DNA from: UBA2266 sp964406945
Lineage (GTDB): Bacteria > Planctomycetota > Phycisphaerae > Sedimentisphaerales > Anaerobacaceae
DNA length: 64,000 bases
NCBI GenBank assembly: GCA_964406945.1
Contig: CAYOTO010000003.1
Span: forward strand, 84,308 to 148,307
Direction: 5' to 3'
The notes under the pieces were generated by a model that saw nothing but the letters and a program-made list of their open reading frames with translations, did not search any database and was not told the origin of the DNA. Made by a program: the position numbers and the translations under genes. This document shows positions 48,458 to 56,167 of the stretch, piece after piece. The stretch's first letter is position 1. Each line of letters opens with the position of its first letter.

Positions 48458-49582
48458 TCAGTGTTTCAGTTCGTCCTTGGCCGGCAGGTCGGGAAACTCC
48501 GCATGAGGCTCCATCTGATACCAGTAGGCAACCGACGACAGGTCATCCTTCAGCGGCAGGTATCGCCCCTCGCTCTGCCAGCCCAGGGCCTGGATTGTAA
48601 CTTTGAGGTCCTTTTCGAACCTGATCGGATCGACAATGTGCCAGCGGTACAGACCGAACCTGGGCTGACCCTCTTCTACGAAATGCTGCGGCATGCCCAC
48701 GTAAGCCGTGCTGAATGTCTTGTATCCGCCCCCGTCGGGGTTCACGAAGCCGTAAGAACCGCAGAAATAATCCTCGGTGCCGGTTCCGCATATCGTCGGA
48801 AATTTTTTGTCACCGTCCATGAAGAATTTTATCTCGCCTTCGCCCCACCAGCCGGGGCTGTTCGAGCCCCAGACCATGTAGGTGCCCACGTACTGACCGC
48901 GTCCCTTTATTTTGTCCACAATCGTGTAGTCGGTCTTGTACGGCAGGGGGTTGACCCTGCGGAACTGGGCGTGAAAGTACGCCATATCGTCCGGCACATC
49001 GGTGAGCGTGTAATCGACCTGGTAGTAGAGAGTCATATCCCGCTCGTCGATGTTGGTCATGGTAATTCGACAACTCTTGCGAAAAGGCATCATCCAGTAG
49101 CAGTTGAATCCGCTCTTGGGATTGACGCAAACGGCCAGCGAATTTACGCCCACATATTTGCCCATGCCGCATGCGAAGAAGTCGCCGACCGGGACCTCCA
49201 CCGAAGGCTCCTTTTCTCCGTCCCAGTAGATGCGGAGAATATTGAAGCGGTTGTTGCCCGTCGGCGTCATCCAGATGTGCTGTATTGCTCCGGATCCTTC
49301 GATATTGGCCATCTCGAACGTCGTTCCGGCTTTGATCCTAACCGAAGGTGAAACTTTCCAGCCCTGACCGAGTTCACGAGCCGCACGTGCGCCGGTTCCC
49401 TCGGTTGCCATGCCGCCTTTGCCCTTTTCGCCTGTGAAGTTCTCCGGGCTGATGGAACGCGTTTTGGCGTCGGATACGCGGGCGAGATTACCCAGATTCA
49501 TGTCGAGTCCGTTAAAATCCTCCGCACCTGCAATTCCAACAGTCAATAAGATACACGTCAAAACCTCCCACATTCTGCTCAT
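48458..49582 (-). CDS. Secreted GH172 (DUF2961) protein
   Basis: The protein is 374 aa from the ATG at 49582, after AAGGACA, with a signal peptide (MSRMWEVLTCILLTVGIAGA). The DUF2961 pattern is clear: FTGEKGKGGMATEG, GSGAIQHIWMTPTGN, LRIYWDGEKEPSVEVPVGDFF, GFNCYWMMPFRK, GEGEIKFFMDGD, FPTICGTGTEDYFCGSYGF and QPRFGLYRWHI. GH172 members act on fructofuranose or arabinofuranose linkages. Inside an L-rhamnose gene cluster it is the only obvious secreted hydrolase and may free a furanosyl side chain. Confidence 0.88.
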   Translation of the reverse strand: MSRMWEVLTCILLTVGIAGAEDFNGLDMNLGNLARVSDAKTRSISPENFTGEKGKGGMATEGTGARAARELGQGWKVSPSVRIKAGTTFEMANIEGSGAIQHIWMTPTGNNRFNILRIYWDGEKEPSVEVPVGDFFACGMGKYVGVNSLAVCVNPKSGFNCYWMMPFRKSCRITMTNIDERDMTLYYQVDYTLTDVPDDMAYFHAQFRRVNPLPYKTDYTIVDKIKGRGQYVGTYMVWGSNSPGWWGEGEIKFFMDGDKKFPTICGTGTEDYFCGSYGFVNPDGGGYKTFSTAYVGMPQHFVEEGQPRFGLYRWHIVDPIRFEKDLKVTIQALGWQSEGRYLPLKDDLSSVAYWYQMEPHAEFPDLPAKDELKH

Positions 49583-49680
49583 AGCCTGTCCTTTCAAACC
49601 TGTAGCCGTAAACAATATCCAGTCCCGGCCTTACGCGGGATTGTCCGCCCTGCAAAAATTCCACCCGGCGGCTCTGCCTG

Positions 49681-51351
49681 TCAGCCGCTGTACATTTCCA
49701 GCAGTTTCTTTTCGGCCGCTGCGGTCCAAATGCCGTTTGCCAGTTTTGCCGCGACTTCCGGAATCTTCTGGCCCAGTTCTTCGAGTCGAACAAGTCCCAG
49801 ACCCTTGCACGCCGGATAGACAACGATCTTGCCGGCGATCTCGCGTTTTTCGACGGCCCGGATTCCTTCGACCGCTCCGTCCAGACCCGAAACGGCGGCA
49901 ACCGACACATTCGTATCCAGCGTGCCAGCCTGGACTTTGTTCAGCAGCAGTTTCATGTCTTCGAGAGTCGAACCGCTCGTGCCTATAAAGTAGAGCTGTC
50001 TGGCGATGTAAGTATCCAGGTCTATCTCGCCTGAAACGGTCGCCGGAATGCCGGCGAATATGTTTATAAGGCCGCGATCATTGCTAGCTCCGACCGCCGC
50101 GGCGACAAGAGCCGGAATCGGCGCCATTATCGCGGTATAGTCGAACTTCTCGGCTACGTCTTCTTTGGTCACATTGCAGGTGCGATACTGAACTTCGTTC
50201 TTCTCGGCCATCGGTGCGGCGATTCTGGTAAGGGCTTCCAGGCGGGCGTCGTCGACATCGCTTGCGAACATACTCACACCTGAGACTCCCTGGCAGATGT
50301 TTCGGACCACGTGCATGGCGCCCATCGGTCCGCCCGCTCCGACCACGTTTATCTTATCGCCAGAGCGGATCTCGTCGGTGGCCGGTATTATGGCCATGGC
50401 ATCGGCCGGATTCGAACCTGGCGTACCGATTATTCGAATGCCGCCGTAATGGACGCGGCCGACCATGGTGGTTACATCCCGCCCGAAACTGCCGCCGCAC
50501 TGGCATATATTCAGAATGCCCTGGGTTCCGACCTTTGCGAACAGTCCTTCGACGGTTTCCGGATTTGAGCCGAAGTAGATTACGTCGTCATAAGCGGCTT
50601 CCTCCAGTTTATCGATGCCGTCCACGCCGACCATTTCCACGCCGAGCCCCTGCGGCATATCAGCCTTTGATATCCAACTCACCTCGCCGGGCATGCCGTA
50701 TTTTTCGAACAGATCCTCCAGTACGTCGCTGGAAACAGGCTCATCGGCGACAATAACCATCCGCCCGCCTTGCTTGAGGGTCGTTCGCTCGGTCGACGCA
50801 TAAGCGTCTTCCACGCAGGCCCACGGTTCAACCAGTGCAATCGCCGATCCCGAAAGCTCATCGTCGACAGGAATCATCATCGATTCACCGTCAGGCGAGG
50901 TGAACACCCGCTCATCCAGCAGTACGAACTCCTGAAGAGCACCCTCGAAATTGTACCCGAATGCCGCGTTGCTGCGCGCGGCGGTCTTGAGCCAGCGATA
51001 GTCCGTCTGCACCAGATACCGCTGGCCGACTTTGTAGTTCCCTACCCCGGGCCCGACCGCCGCGACCCTGACTACAGTCTCATGGCCCGGAACCGTCGGT
51101 TTCTCGCCCGGCACGTAGGTGGGGATTTCAGATAGGACGTCTTTTTCGAGGCCTGAGACGATTTCGCACTTTCGAACGTGAGACGTAAACTGCTTGAGCA
51201 GCTTCAAATCCGAGAAACAAAGCCCCACGGTCTCCACCCGGCAAACGATCTGGTGCGGTCCCGGTTCGAATACTTCTTTCTCACAGTTTAACACCAGCTC
51301 GTCGGGACCGACCAACTGCACCGCATACTGCTTATCAGCCAATTCTGTCAT
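49681..51351 (-). CDS. Zinc-dependent MDR dehydrogenase with two Rossmann-like halves
   Basis: The protein is 556 aa, about 200 longer than ordinary medium-chain dehydrogenases. The GroES-like catalytic part (1-190) has zinc ligands Cys45 (GLCFSDLK), His90-Glu91 (VPGHETV) and Glu175 (VEPWACVEDA). Two Rossmann-like segments follow. The second (332-475) has a normal cofactor motif VVGAGGPMGAMH. The first (195-325) lacks the glycine motif. Both share a D-x3-I...NI-x2-G...IGT-x-GS pattern (255-313 and 404-461), which points to internal duplication. It is in the rhamnose cluster, 15 bp after the PHP gene, so its substrate is probably a sugar or sugar-derived alcohol. Confidence 0.82.
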   Translation of the reverse strand: MTELADKQYAVQLVGPDELVLNCEKEVFEPGPHQIVCRVETVGLCFSDLKLLKQFTSHVRKCEIVSGLEKDVLSEIPTYVPGEKPTVPGHETVVRVAAVGPGVGNYKVGQRYLVQTDYRWLKTAARSNAAFGYNFEGALQEFVLLDERVFTSPDGESMMIPVDDELSGSAIALVEPWACVEDAYASTERTTLKQGGRMVIVADEPVSSDVLEDLFEKYGMPGEVSWISKADMPQGLGVEMVGVDGIDKLEEAAYDDVIYFGSNPETVEGLFAKVGTQGILNICQCGGSFGRDVTTMVGRVHYGGIRIIGTPGSNPADAMAIIPATDEIRSGDKINVVGAGGPMGAMHVVRNICQGVSGVSMFASDVDDARLEALTRIAAPMAEKNEVQYRTCNVTKEDVAEKFDYTAIMAPIPALVAAAVGASNDRGLINIFAGIPATVSGEIDLDTYIARQLYFIGTSGSTLEDMKLLLNKVQAGTLDTNVSVAAVSGLDGAVEGIRAVEKREIAGKIVVYPACKGLGLVRLEELGQKIPEVAAKLANGIWTAAAEKKLLEMYSG

Positions 51352-51366
51352 AATATATTCTGCTCT

Positions 51367-52692
51367 CTAGCTCTCGATAAAAGCCACTACTTCATCAGGA
51401 GCGGCATCGTCCTTCAAGCCGCCCAGTTTATCTTCGTTTTCAACCTTAAGGTATTCGCCGACGGCCGCGAAGAAATCGTTCTTCTTGGCCGTGGTATCGA
51501 ATTTTGCATCCGCCCAGTTGCTGACGTAGCCCATACCGCACTGTTGCTGAAGCACCGAATGAGCGTAAAATATATAGGCGCTCTTGAGGAAAGCGGGAAG
51601 CAGGGGGGCAAGCTCATCGGTTGAGAAATCGTCGACGAATTTCTGGCCGGGACTGTTCATTTCCGTACCGACGACCATCGGAAGGTCGAGTTCTTCACAG
51701 ATTCGAACGATCTCATAGAGGTTTTTTAGCTTCTCGTCCTTAGCACCCGGTGTGTAATTTCGATCGGGGATAATGTTGACCGCCGCGGCCCCTGTGCTCA
51801 TTGCGACCTCAAGCAGGTTCCGAATGTCTTTTTCGCCGTCGCTGGTTCCATCGAGCCATGTGAGGGTGGGAATCGCTCCGGCGGCGGCCATGAACCTGTT
51901 GGTGTCGGCCATATTGGGAAAAGAGCCTTCGCCGGGCTGCACGTAGCCGACGCCGCCGCGTTTCATTGTCTTCTTGCGAAGCGTATCCAGCAGAGAGCGG
52001 CCCTCGGGTAAATCGAGTTCACTCGCATCGACGCTCAGTTTCTCGCTCCAGTATTCGGCCAGCTTCTCGCCTTCTCCGAATATCTCGGCCGCTTTGCGCG
52101 CATAAGCCGTGCACATGTGTCTCTCGGTGGCATTACCCAGGGGAGTCAGCACGCGAACGTCCTTTTCGTAGTCGAGCTCGACGGGTTTTAGGTACCTATT
52201 GACCCTGCCCATCAGCTCCTGATTCCGGTTTTGCGCTGTTTCGCGCAGATTGGCCTGGAAATCCGCCAACTCGCCGTCAAGCTTCGAAGTCGGAAAACCC
52301 ACGCCCATGTGGTAAGTAATTCCAGGTTCACCGGGAGAGGTCATCACTTTGTCCGCGAATTCCGGCACGTAAACGCGCGTTTCCATGCCCGAACAGCCCT
52401 TCAAGCCGAGCTTGCGCCGGGCCGTATGAAATTCATCCAGGGCGTCGAGGACATCGAAGTCAATGGTAGCCCCCGCAGCCAACCCCTTTTTCTTCGCAAG
52501 CCAGGCGAATTTGGAAGGGGAATAACCATACGTGTTGAAGGAAAAGAACGTATGGCAGTGCATGTTTACATCTCTGCCCGGTTGAGGCAGTTCAATCTCT
52601 CCGGCCGACGCCATTGCACACAGCCGGTCCAGAGCCGCCTGGCGCTCGACCGGATCGAAACTGTCAAGCTGCAATTCCAGTTCTTCTATCAA
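51367..52692 (-). CDS. PHP-domain metal-dependent hydrolase in the rhamnose cluster
   Basis: The protein is 441 aa and starts with TTG at 52692, one nucleotide after the rhaB stop; AAGGAAAG inside the end of rhaB is the Shine-Dalgarno. The PHP metal site is visible: NMHCHTFFSFN (H-x-H), IDFDVLDALDEF, a Glu in CSGMETRVYVPE, VVGTEMNS, and a His in YAHSVLQQQ. PHP proteins are phosphoesterases of small molecules or polymerase-linked nucleases. Tight linkage to rhaB suggests a sugar-phosphate phosphatase, perhaps one limiting toxic sugar phosphate build-up; this is inference. Confidence 0.78.
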   Translation of the reverse strand: MIEELELQLDSFDPVERQAALDRLCAMASAGEIELPQPGRDVNMHCHTFFSFNTYGYSPSKFAWLAKKKGLAAGATIDFDVLDALDEFHTARRKLGLKGCSGMETRVYVPEFADKVMTSPGEPGITYHMGVGFPTSKLDGELADFQANLRETAQNRNQELMGRVNRYLKPVELDYEKDVRVLTPLGNATERHMCTAYARKAAEIFGEGEKLAEYWSEKLSVDASELDLPEGRSLLDTLRKKTMKRGGVGYVQPGEGSFPNMADTNRFMAAAGAIPTLTWLDGTSDGEKDIRNLLEVAMSTGAAAVNIIPDRNYTPGAKDEKLKNLYEIVRICEELDLPMVVGTEMNSPGQKFVDDFSTDELAPLLPAFLKSAYIFYAHSVLQQQCGMGYVSNWADAKFDTTAKKNDFFAAVGEYLKVENEDKLGGLKDDAAPDEVVAFIES

Positions 52693-52693
52693 A

Positions 52694-54172
52694 CTAAGAC
52701 TTTCCTTTCTTGTGCCGTTCGTATTGTTGGGCCCACAAATCCACGTCCTGGGGCTCGTAAGTCTTCAGGTCGAACGAATTGGCGACGATCTGCCGCAACT
52801 CGCTGAGCGAACCGATTTGACCGGTTGCCAGCGCCTGCATCAGTATATTGCCGCTGGCGGTTGCCTCGATGGGGCCGGTAATCACTTTTTTGCCCAGCGC
52901 GTCGGCGGTGAACCTGCACAGCAGTTCGTTCTGAATTCCGCCGCCGACTATGTGCAGCACCTCAACAGTCGTTCCGGTTGCACTCTCGATCATCTCCATA
53001 ACCGAGCGATATTTGATCGCCAGACTCTCCAGCACCACGCGGATCATCTGACCTTTGTCCGTAATCGCCGCCTGACCGCTTTCGGTCAGAACTTCGTTGA
53101 TCCTGGCGGGCATATCTCCGGGCGCCAGAAATCTCGTATCGTCCACGTCTATGAACGCTGCGAATGGTTTCGCCGCCTCGGCCATCTGGGTAATCTGATC
53201 GTAGTTAAGGTCCGTTCCCTCCCGATGCCATTGACGTCTGCATTCCTGGACCAGCCAGAGGCCCATGATATTCTTCAGGAGCCTGATTGTGCCTGCGACG
53301 CCGCCCTCATTGGTGAAATCGTGCTCGAATGTCTTGTCATTTATGATCGGTTGTGAAATCTCGACACCCATAAGGCTCCAGGTTCCGCTCGACAGATACG
53401 CCCAGTTGTCGTTTTGAGCGGGGACCGCCGCCACCGCCGAAGCGGTGTCGTGGGTGCCGATGGCTATGACCGGAAGCCGCTCGCAACCTATCTCCGCCGC
53501 GACCTCCCCGGTCAGTTTTCCGACGATCTCGCCGGGTTGGATGATCTCGGGCATGATGTCCATTGGCAGATCCAGGCCTTCGAACACTGCTTGCGACCAT
53601 TGGCCGGTTCGCATATCCATCAGTTGGGTGGTGCTGGCCAGCGTATATTCGGAGACGATTCTGCCGCACAGGGCGTAAGCGAACAGATCGGCCATCATGA
53701 CGAGTTTATCCGTCTTAGGCAGCGCGGCATATTGCGACAGCCGCATCGAAAGAAGCTGATATACGGTGTTCAAGACCATGAACTGGATGCCCGTGTTGTC
53801 ATATATGGGGCGTTTGCCCATGATCTCGAATGCTTTTTCGAGCATGCCTTCGGTTCGACTGTCTCTGTAATTGTAGGGCTTTTCCAGCAGCTTGCCTTCG
53901 GCGTCCACAAGCCCGAAGTCAACACCCCATGTGTCGATACCGATGCCCTGTGCAGTTCCTCCGGCGGCTTTTACGGCCTTGCTTATTCCCTCTTTGATCT
54001 CGGCGAGCAGTTTGTCAAAATCCCACCTCAACGTTCCGTTTTCTTCGACGGGACCGTTGCCGAACCTGTGCATTTCCTCGAGCACGAGCTTGCCTTCGGC
54101 CACGGTTCCCAGCATAACCCGTCCGCTCTCGGCCCCGAGATCCACTCCGATGTATTTTTTCTCGTCCGCCAT
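52694..54172 (-). CDS. rhaB: L-rhamnulokinase
   Basis: The protein is 492 aa. The ATG at 54172 follows GAAGGGAA; upstream in-frame codons are unconserved. FGGY-kinase features fit RhaB: GVDLGAESGRVMLG, IGIDTWGVDFGLVD, AIGTHDTASAV, LSSGTWSLMGVE and HIVGGGIQNELLCRFTADALG. It phosphorylates L-rhamnulose to rhamnulose 1-phosphate. It is the first gene of a seven-gene minus-strand unit. A candidate promoter (54325-54353) and a nested palindrome (54279-54306) precede it. Confidence 0.95.
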   Translation of the reverse strand: MADEKKYIGVDLGAESGRVMLGTVAEGKLVLEEMHRFGNGPVEENGTLRWDFDKLLAEIKEGISKAVKAAGGTAQGIGIDTWGVDFGLVDAEGKLLEKPYNYRDSRTEGMLEKAFEIMGKRPIYDNTGIQFMVLNTVYQLLSMRLSQYAALPKTDKLVMMADLFAYALCGRIVSEYTLASTTQLMDMRTGQWSQAVFEGLDLPMDIMPEIIQPGEIVGKLTGEVAAEIGCERLPVIAIGTHDTASAVAAVPAQNDNWAYLSSGTWSLMGVEISQPIINDKTFEHDFTNEGGVAGTIRLLKNIMGLWLVQECRRQWHREGTDLNYDQITQMAEAAKPFAAFIDVDDTRFLAPGDMPARINEVLTESGQAAITDKGQMIRVVLESLAIKYRSVMEMIESATGTTVEVLHIVGGGIQNELLCRFTADALGKKVITGPIEATASGNILMQALATGQIGSLSELRQIVANSFDLKTYEPQDVDLWAQQYERHKKGKS

Positions 54173-54278
54173 CAAATTCCCTTCACTTGCCAACAACGCC
54201 CCGGAATGAGGGCTGGTACTTGTGTAAGTAATTGCATCCCAACCATTTACAGACCTTCTGACAGCTTTGGGCTGCAGT

Positions 54279-54306
54279 CTTTTGCATCTTAAGATGCCTG
54301 CAAAAG
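54279..54306 (-). promoter_or_regulatory. Nested palindrome, candidate operator of the rhamnose unit
   Basis: CTTTTGCA (54279-54286) and TGCAAAAG (54299-54306) frame a perfect inner palindrome GCATCTTAAGATGC (54284-54297). It lies about 12-40 bp downstream of the predicted rhaB transcription start, a position suited to a repressor. No regulator gene is linked, so the binding protein is unknown. Confidence 0.45.
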
Positions 54307-54324
54307 GTCGTTCGAAGAACGGCA

Positions 54325-54353
54325 TTTATAACCCACATCCACGGCCATTGCAA
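54325..54353 (-). promoter_or_regulatory. Predicted promoter of the rhaB-led unit
   Basis: On the minus strand TTGCAA (54353-54348), a 17-bp spacer and TATAAA (54330-54325) give a start near 54318 and a leader of about 145 nt before rhaB. The remaining 54354-54464 stretch shows only a direct repeat CAGACCTTCT (54250-54259 and 54392-54401). Confidence 0.5.
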
Positions 54354-54464
54354 ATTCAAAATGGGCCAACGAAAGCTGTTTTGTGCCGTTTCAGACCTTC
54401 TCTGGCTGCGTCCGGAGGCGAGGTGCTGACGGATTGGATGAAATGATGATCGGGACAGGTCGGT

Positions 54465-55901
54465 TTAGACCGGAAGTGCCGCCGCCTGAGCTTCGAATCG
54501 CTTCTTGGCCTGTCCGATGAGGTAAAAGCTGCCGGTAATGAGGATCAGATCCTCGCGGTCGACTGCGCTCCTGGCAAGCTGCAGCGATTCTCCGAGGCTG
54601 CTGGCCGTCTGGCACATCTTGCCGCAGAGTTCGGTATATGTATCGGCAAGATCCTGCGGACTGACTGCCTTGGCGGAGTTGCTCCGCGTAAAGATTACCT
54701 TATCTGCTCCATATTGGAGCATACGAAGCATGCCGAGTACGTCTTTGTCGGCGTTGCAGCCGAAAATCACGACCATAGAGTCGTAGGGCACATTCTGGCC
54801 GATTGCCTGTATCAGGGCTTTGATGCTGGCGGCGTTATGGGCCGCGTCGATCATAATCCGAGGATCGGGGCAGATCATTTCCATCCTGCCCGGCAGCGAA
54901 ACATTCAGCAGCCCCGCAGCGGCTTTTTCATTGTCGATATTAAAGCCGTTGCCTTTGAGTTTATCCAGCATCGCCAGCGCAAGAGCGCAGTTGACGGCCT
55001 GGTGATGACCGTGCAGCGGCACTCTAAGGTGTTCGAACCTACTGGTCGGGGTTGTCAGGCATATTCTGGTATGTGGGCCGTGCTCGCGGCTGGTTTCGAA
55101 ACGCTGGGAAAAGTCGATATCGCCGCCGGTAACGCTCAGAGGCGCCTCAGCCGCCAAAGCTTCGGACTTGAGCACCCGCATCGCCACAGGGTCCTGCTGG
55201 ACTGTAACCACGGGGATGCCGGCTTTGAAGACCCCGGCTTTTTCCTTGGCTATGCTGTCGAGGGTTTCGCCAAGCTGGCCCTGATGGTCCAGACTAAGAC
55301 TGGTAATACCCACTACATGGGGTTTGATTACATTGGTGCTGTCCAGACGGCCGCCCATTCCGGTCTCAATAACTGCAATATCCACCTTCTTGTCCAGAAA
55401 ATGCAGGAGTGCGATTGCAGTCATTATCTCGAAAAACGTAGGGCCGTCATCTCCATTGACCATGCCTTCGACCGGTGCATGCACCCGGTTGATCAACTCA
55501 CGCATTTCGGCGTCGCTGATCATCTCCGAATTAACGGCTATCCTCTCATGCAGATGCACGACATGGGGCGAGGTATAAAGCCCGACATTGTAGCCGTTTG
55601 CCTCGAGCATACGCGCAAGCATCGTCGCGGTAGAGCCTTTGCCCTTTGTTCCGGCGATGTGAACTGTAGGGATCTTTTCGTGCGGATTGCCGAGCGCATC
55701 GAGCAGCTCCACCATTCGGTCGAGGTTAAAGGTGGTCTTGTTGTAGCGCAGACGCTGTTGCTTCTCGTAATCCGTCTTATCGAACAGATAACGCATGGCC
55801 TGGTCGTAGGTCCGAAAAGCTTTTTTTCGGGATTTGACCTTTGAGACCTTGGAAGTGCGTTTGCTTTGTTTCTTTCCGGTTGTCTTAGTCGTTCTTACCA
55901 T
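54465..55901 (-). CDS. folC: Folylpolyglutamate synthase/dihydrofolate synthase
   Basis: The protein is 478 aa. FolC features are present: TYDQAMRYLFDKTDYE, the ATP loop VHIAGTKGKGSTATML, YTSPHVVHLHERIAVN, VIETGMGGRLDSTNV, GITSLSLDHQGQLGETL and MIDAAHNAASIKAL. It adds glutamate to dihydropteroate and folates. Compared with the family it has about 28 extra, lysine-rich N-terminal residues (TTGKKQSKRTSKVSKVKSRKK). The ATG at 55901 lies only about 3 nt downstream of the predicted transcription start and has no Shine-Dalgarno, so translation may be leaderless. Confidence 0.93.
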   Translation of the reverse strand: MVRTTKTTGKKQSKRTSKVSKVKSRKKAFRTYDQAMRYLFDKTDYEKQQRLRYNKTTFNLDRMVELLDALGNPHEKIPTVHIAGTKGKGSTATMLARMLEANGYNVGLYTSPHVVHLHERIAVNSEMISDAEMRELINRVHAPVEGMVNGDDGPTFFEIMTAIALLHFLDKKVDIAVIETGMGGRLDSTNVIKPHVVGITSLSLDHQGQLGETLDSIAKEKAGVFKAGIPVVTVQQDPVAMRVLKSEALAAEAPLSVTGGDIDFSQRFETSREHGPHTRICLTTPTSRFEHLRVPLHGHHQAVNCALALAMLDKLKGNGFNIDNEKAAAGLLNVSLPGRMEMICPDPRIMIDAAHNAASIKALIQAIGQNVPYDSMVVIFGCNADKDVLGMLRMLQYGADKVIFTRSNSAKAVSPQDLADTYTELCGKMCQTASSLGESLQLARSAVDREDLILITGSFYLIGQAKKRFEAQAAALPV

Positions 55902-55910
55902 GAACCCGTT

Positions 55911-55939
55911 ATTATAGCTGTGGGGACCGTGGACGTCAA
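55911..55939 (-). promoter_or_regulatory. Strong predicted sigma70-type promoter of folC
   Basis: On the minus strand TTGACG (55939-55934), a 17-bp spacer and a perfect TATAAT (55916-55911) predict a start at about 55904, next to the ATG at 55901. Confidence 0.65.
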
Positions 55940-56167
55940 TGCCGTCACCCATATACGGCGAAAAAAGCCTCTTTTACGGGCGTTGGGCGTACATATAACG
56001 TTATCAGCAAAGAAGTTACAGGCATGCGAGCGCCTGTTGTTTTTAGCAAAAAAAACAGCAAGCGGCAATGGCACCTTATTCTTGAATAAGAATTACTTAT
56101 TATATTGCCAGCGCTGAGTTTAAATGCAGGCAAAAAACTGGCTTGAGTCAGTGTATTACTTAACTTT
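55940..56167. other. Intergenic region between the M56 gene and folC
   Basis: No coding frame looks real here. A small hairpin (ACAGGC...GCCTGT, 56020-56038 region) and short palindromes such as ATAACGTTAT are present. None has the shape of a clear terminator for the M56 gene. Confidence 0.4.

Noticed and set aside
47465..49351. A 628-codon open frame on the plus strand, antisense to rhaA and the GH172 gene
   Set aside because: It runs through two well-supported minus-strand genes and their junction, has no recognisable domain, and its composition is what antisense reading of GC-rich codons gives.
56020..56045. ACAGGC/GCCTGT hairpin as a terminator between the M56 gene and folC
   Set aside because: The T-rich run follows it on the plus strand, where no gene ends; on the minus strand the tail is not T-rich.
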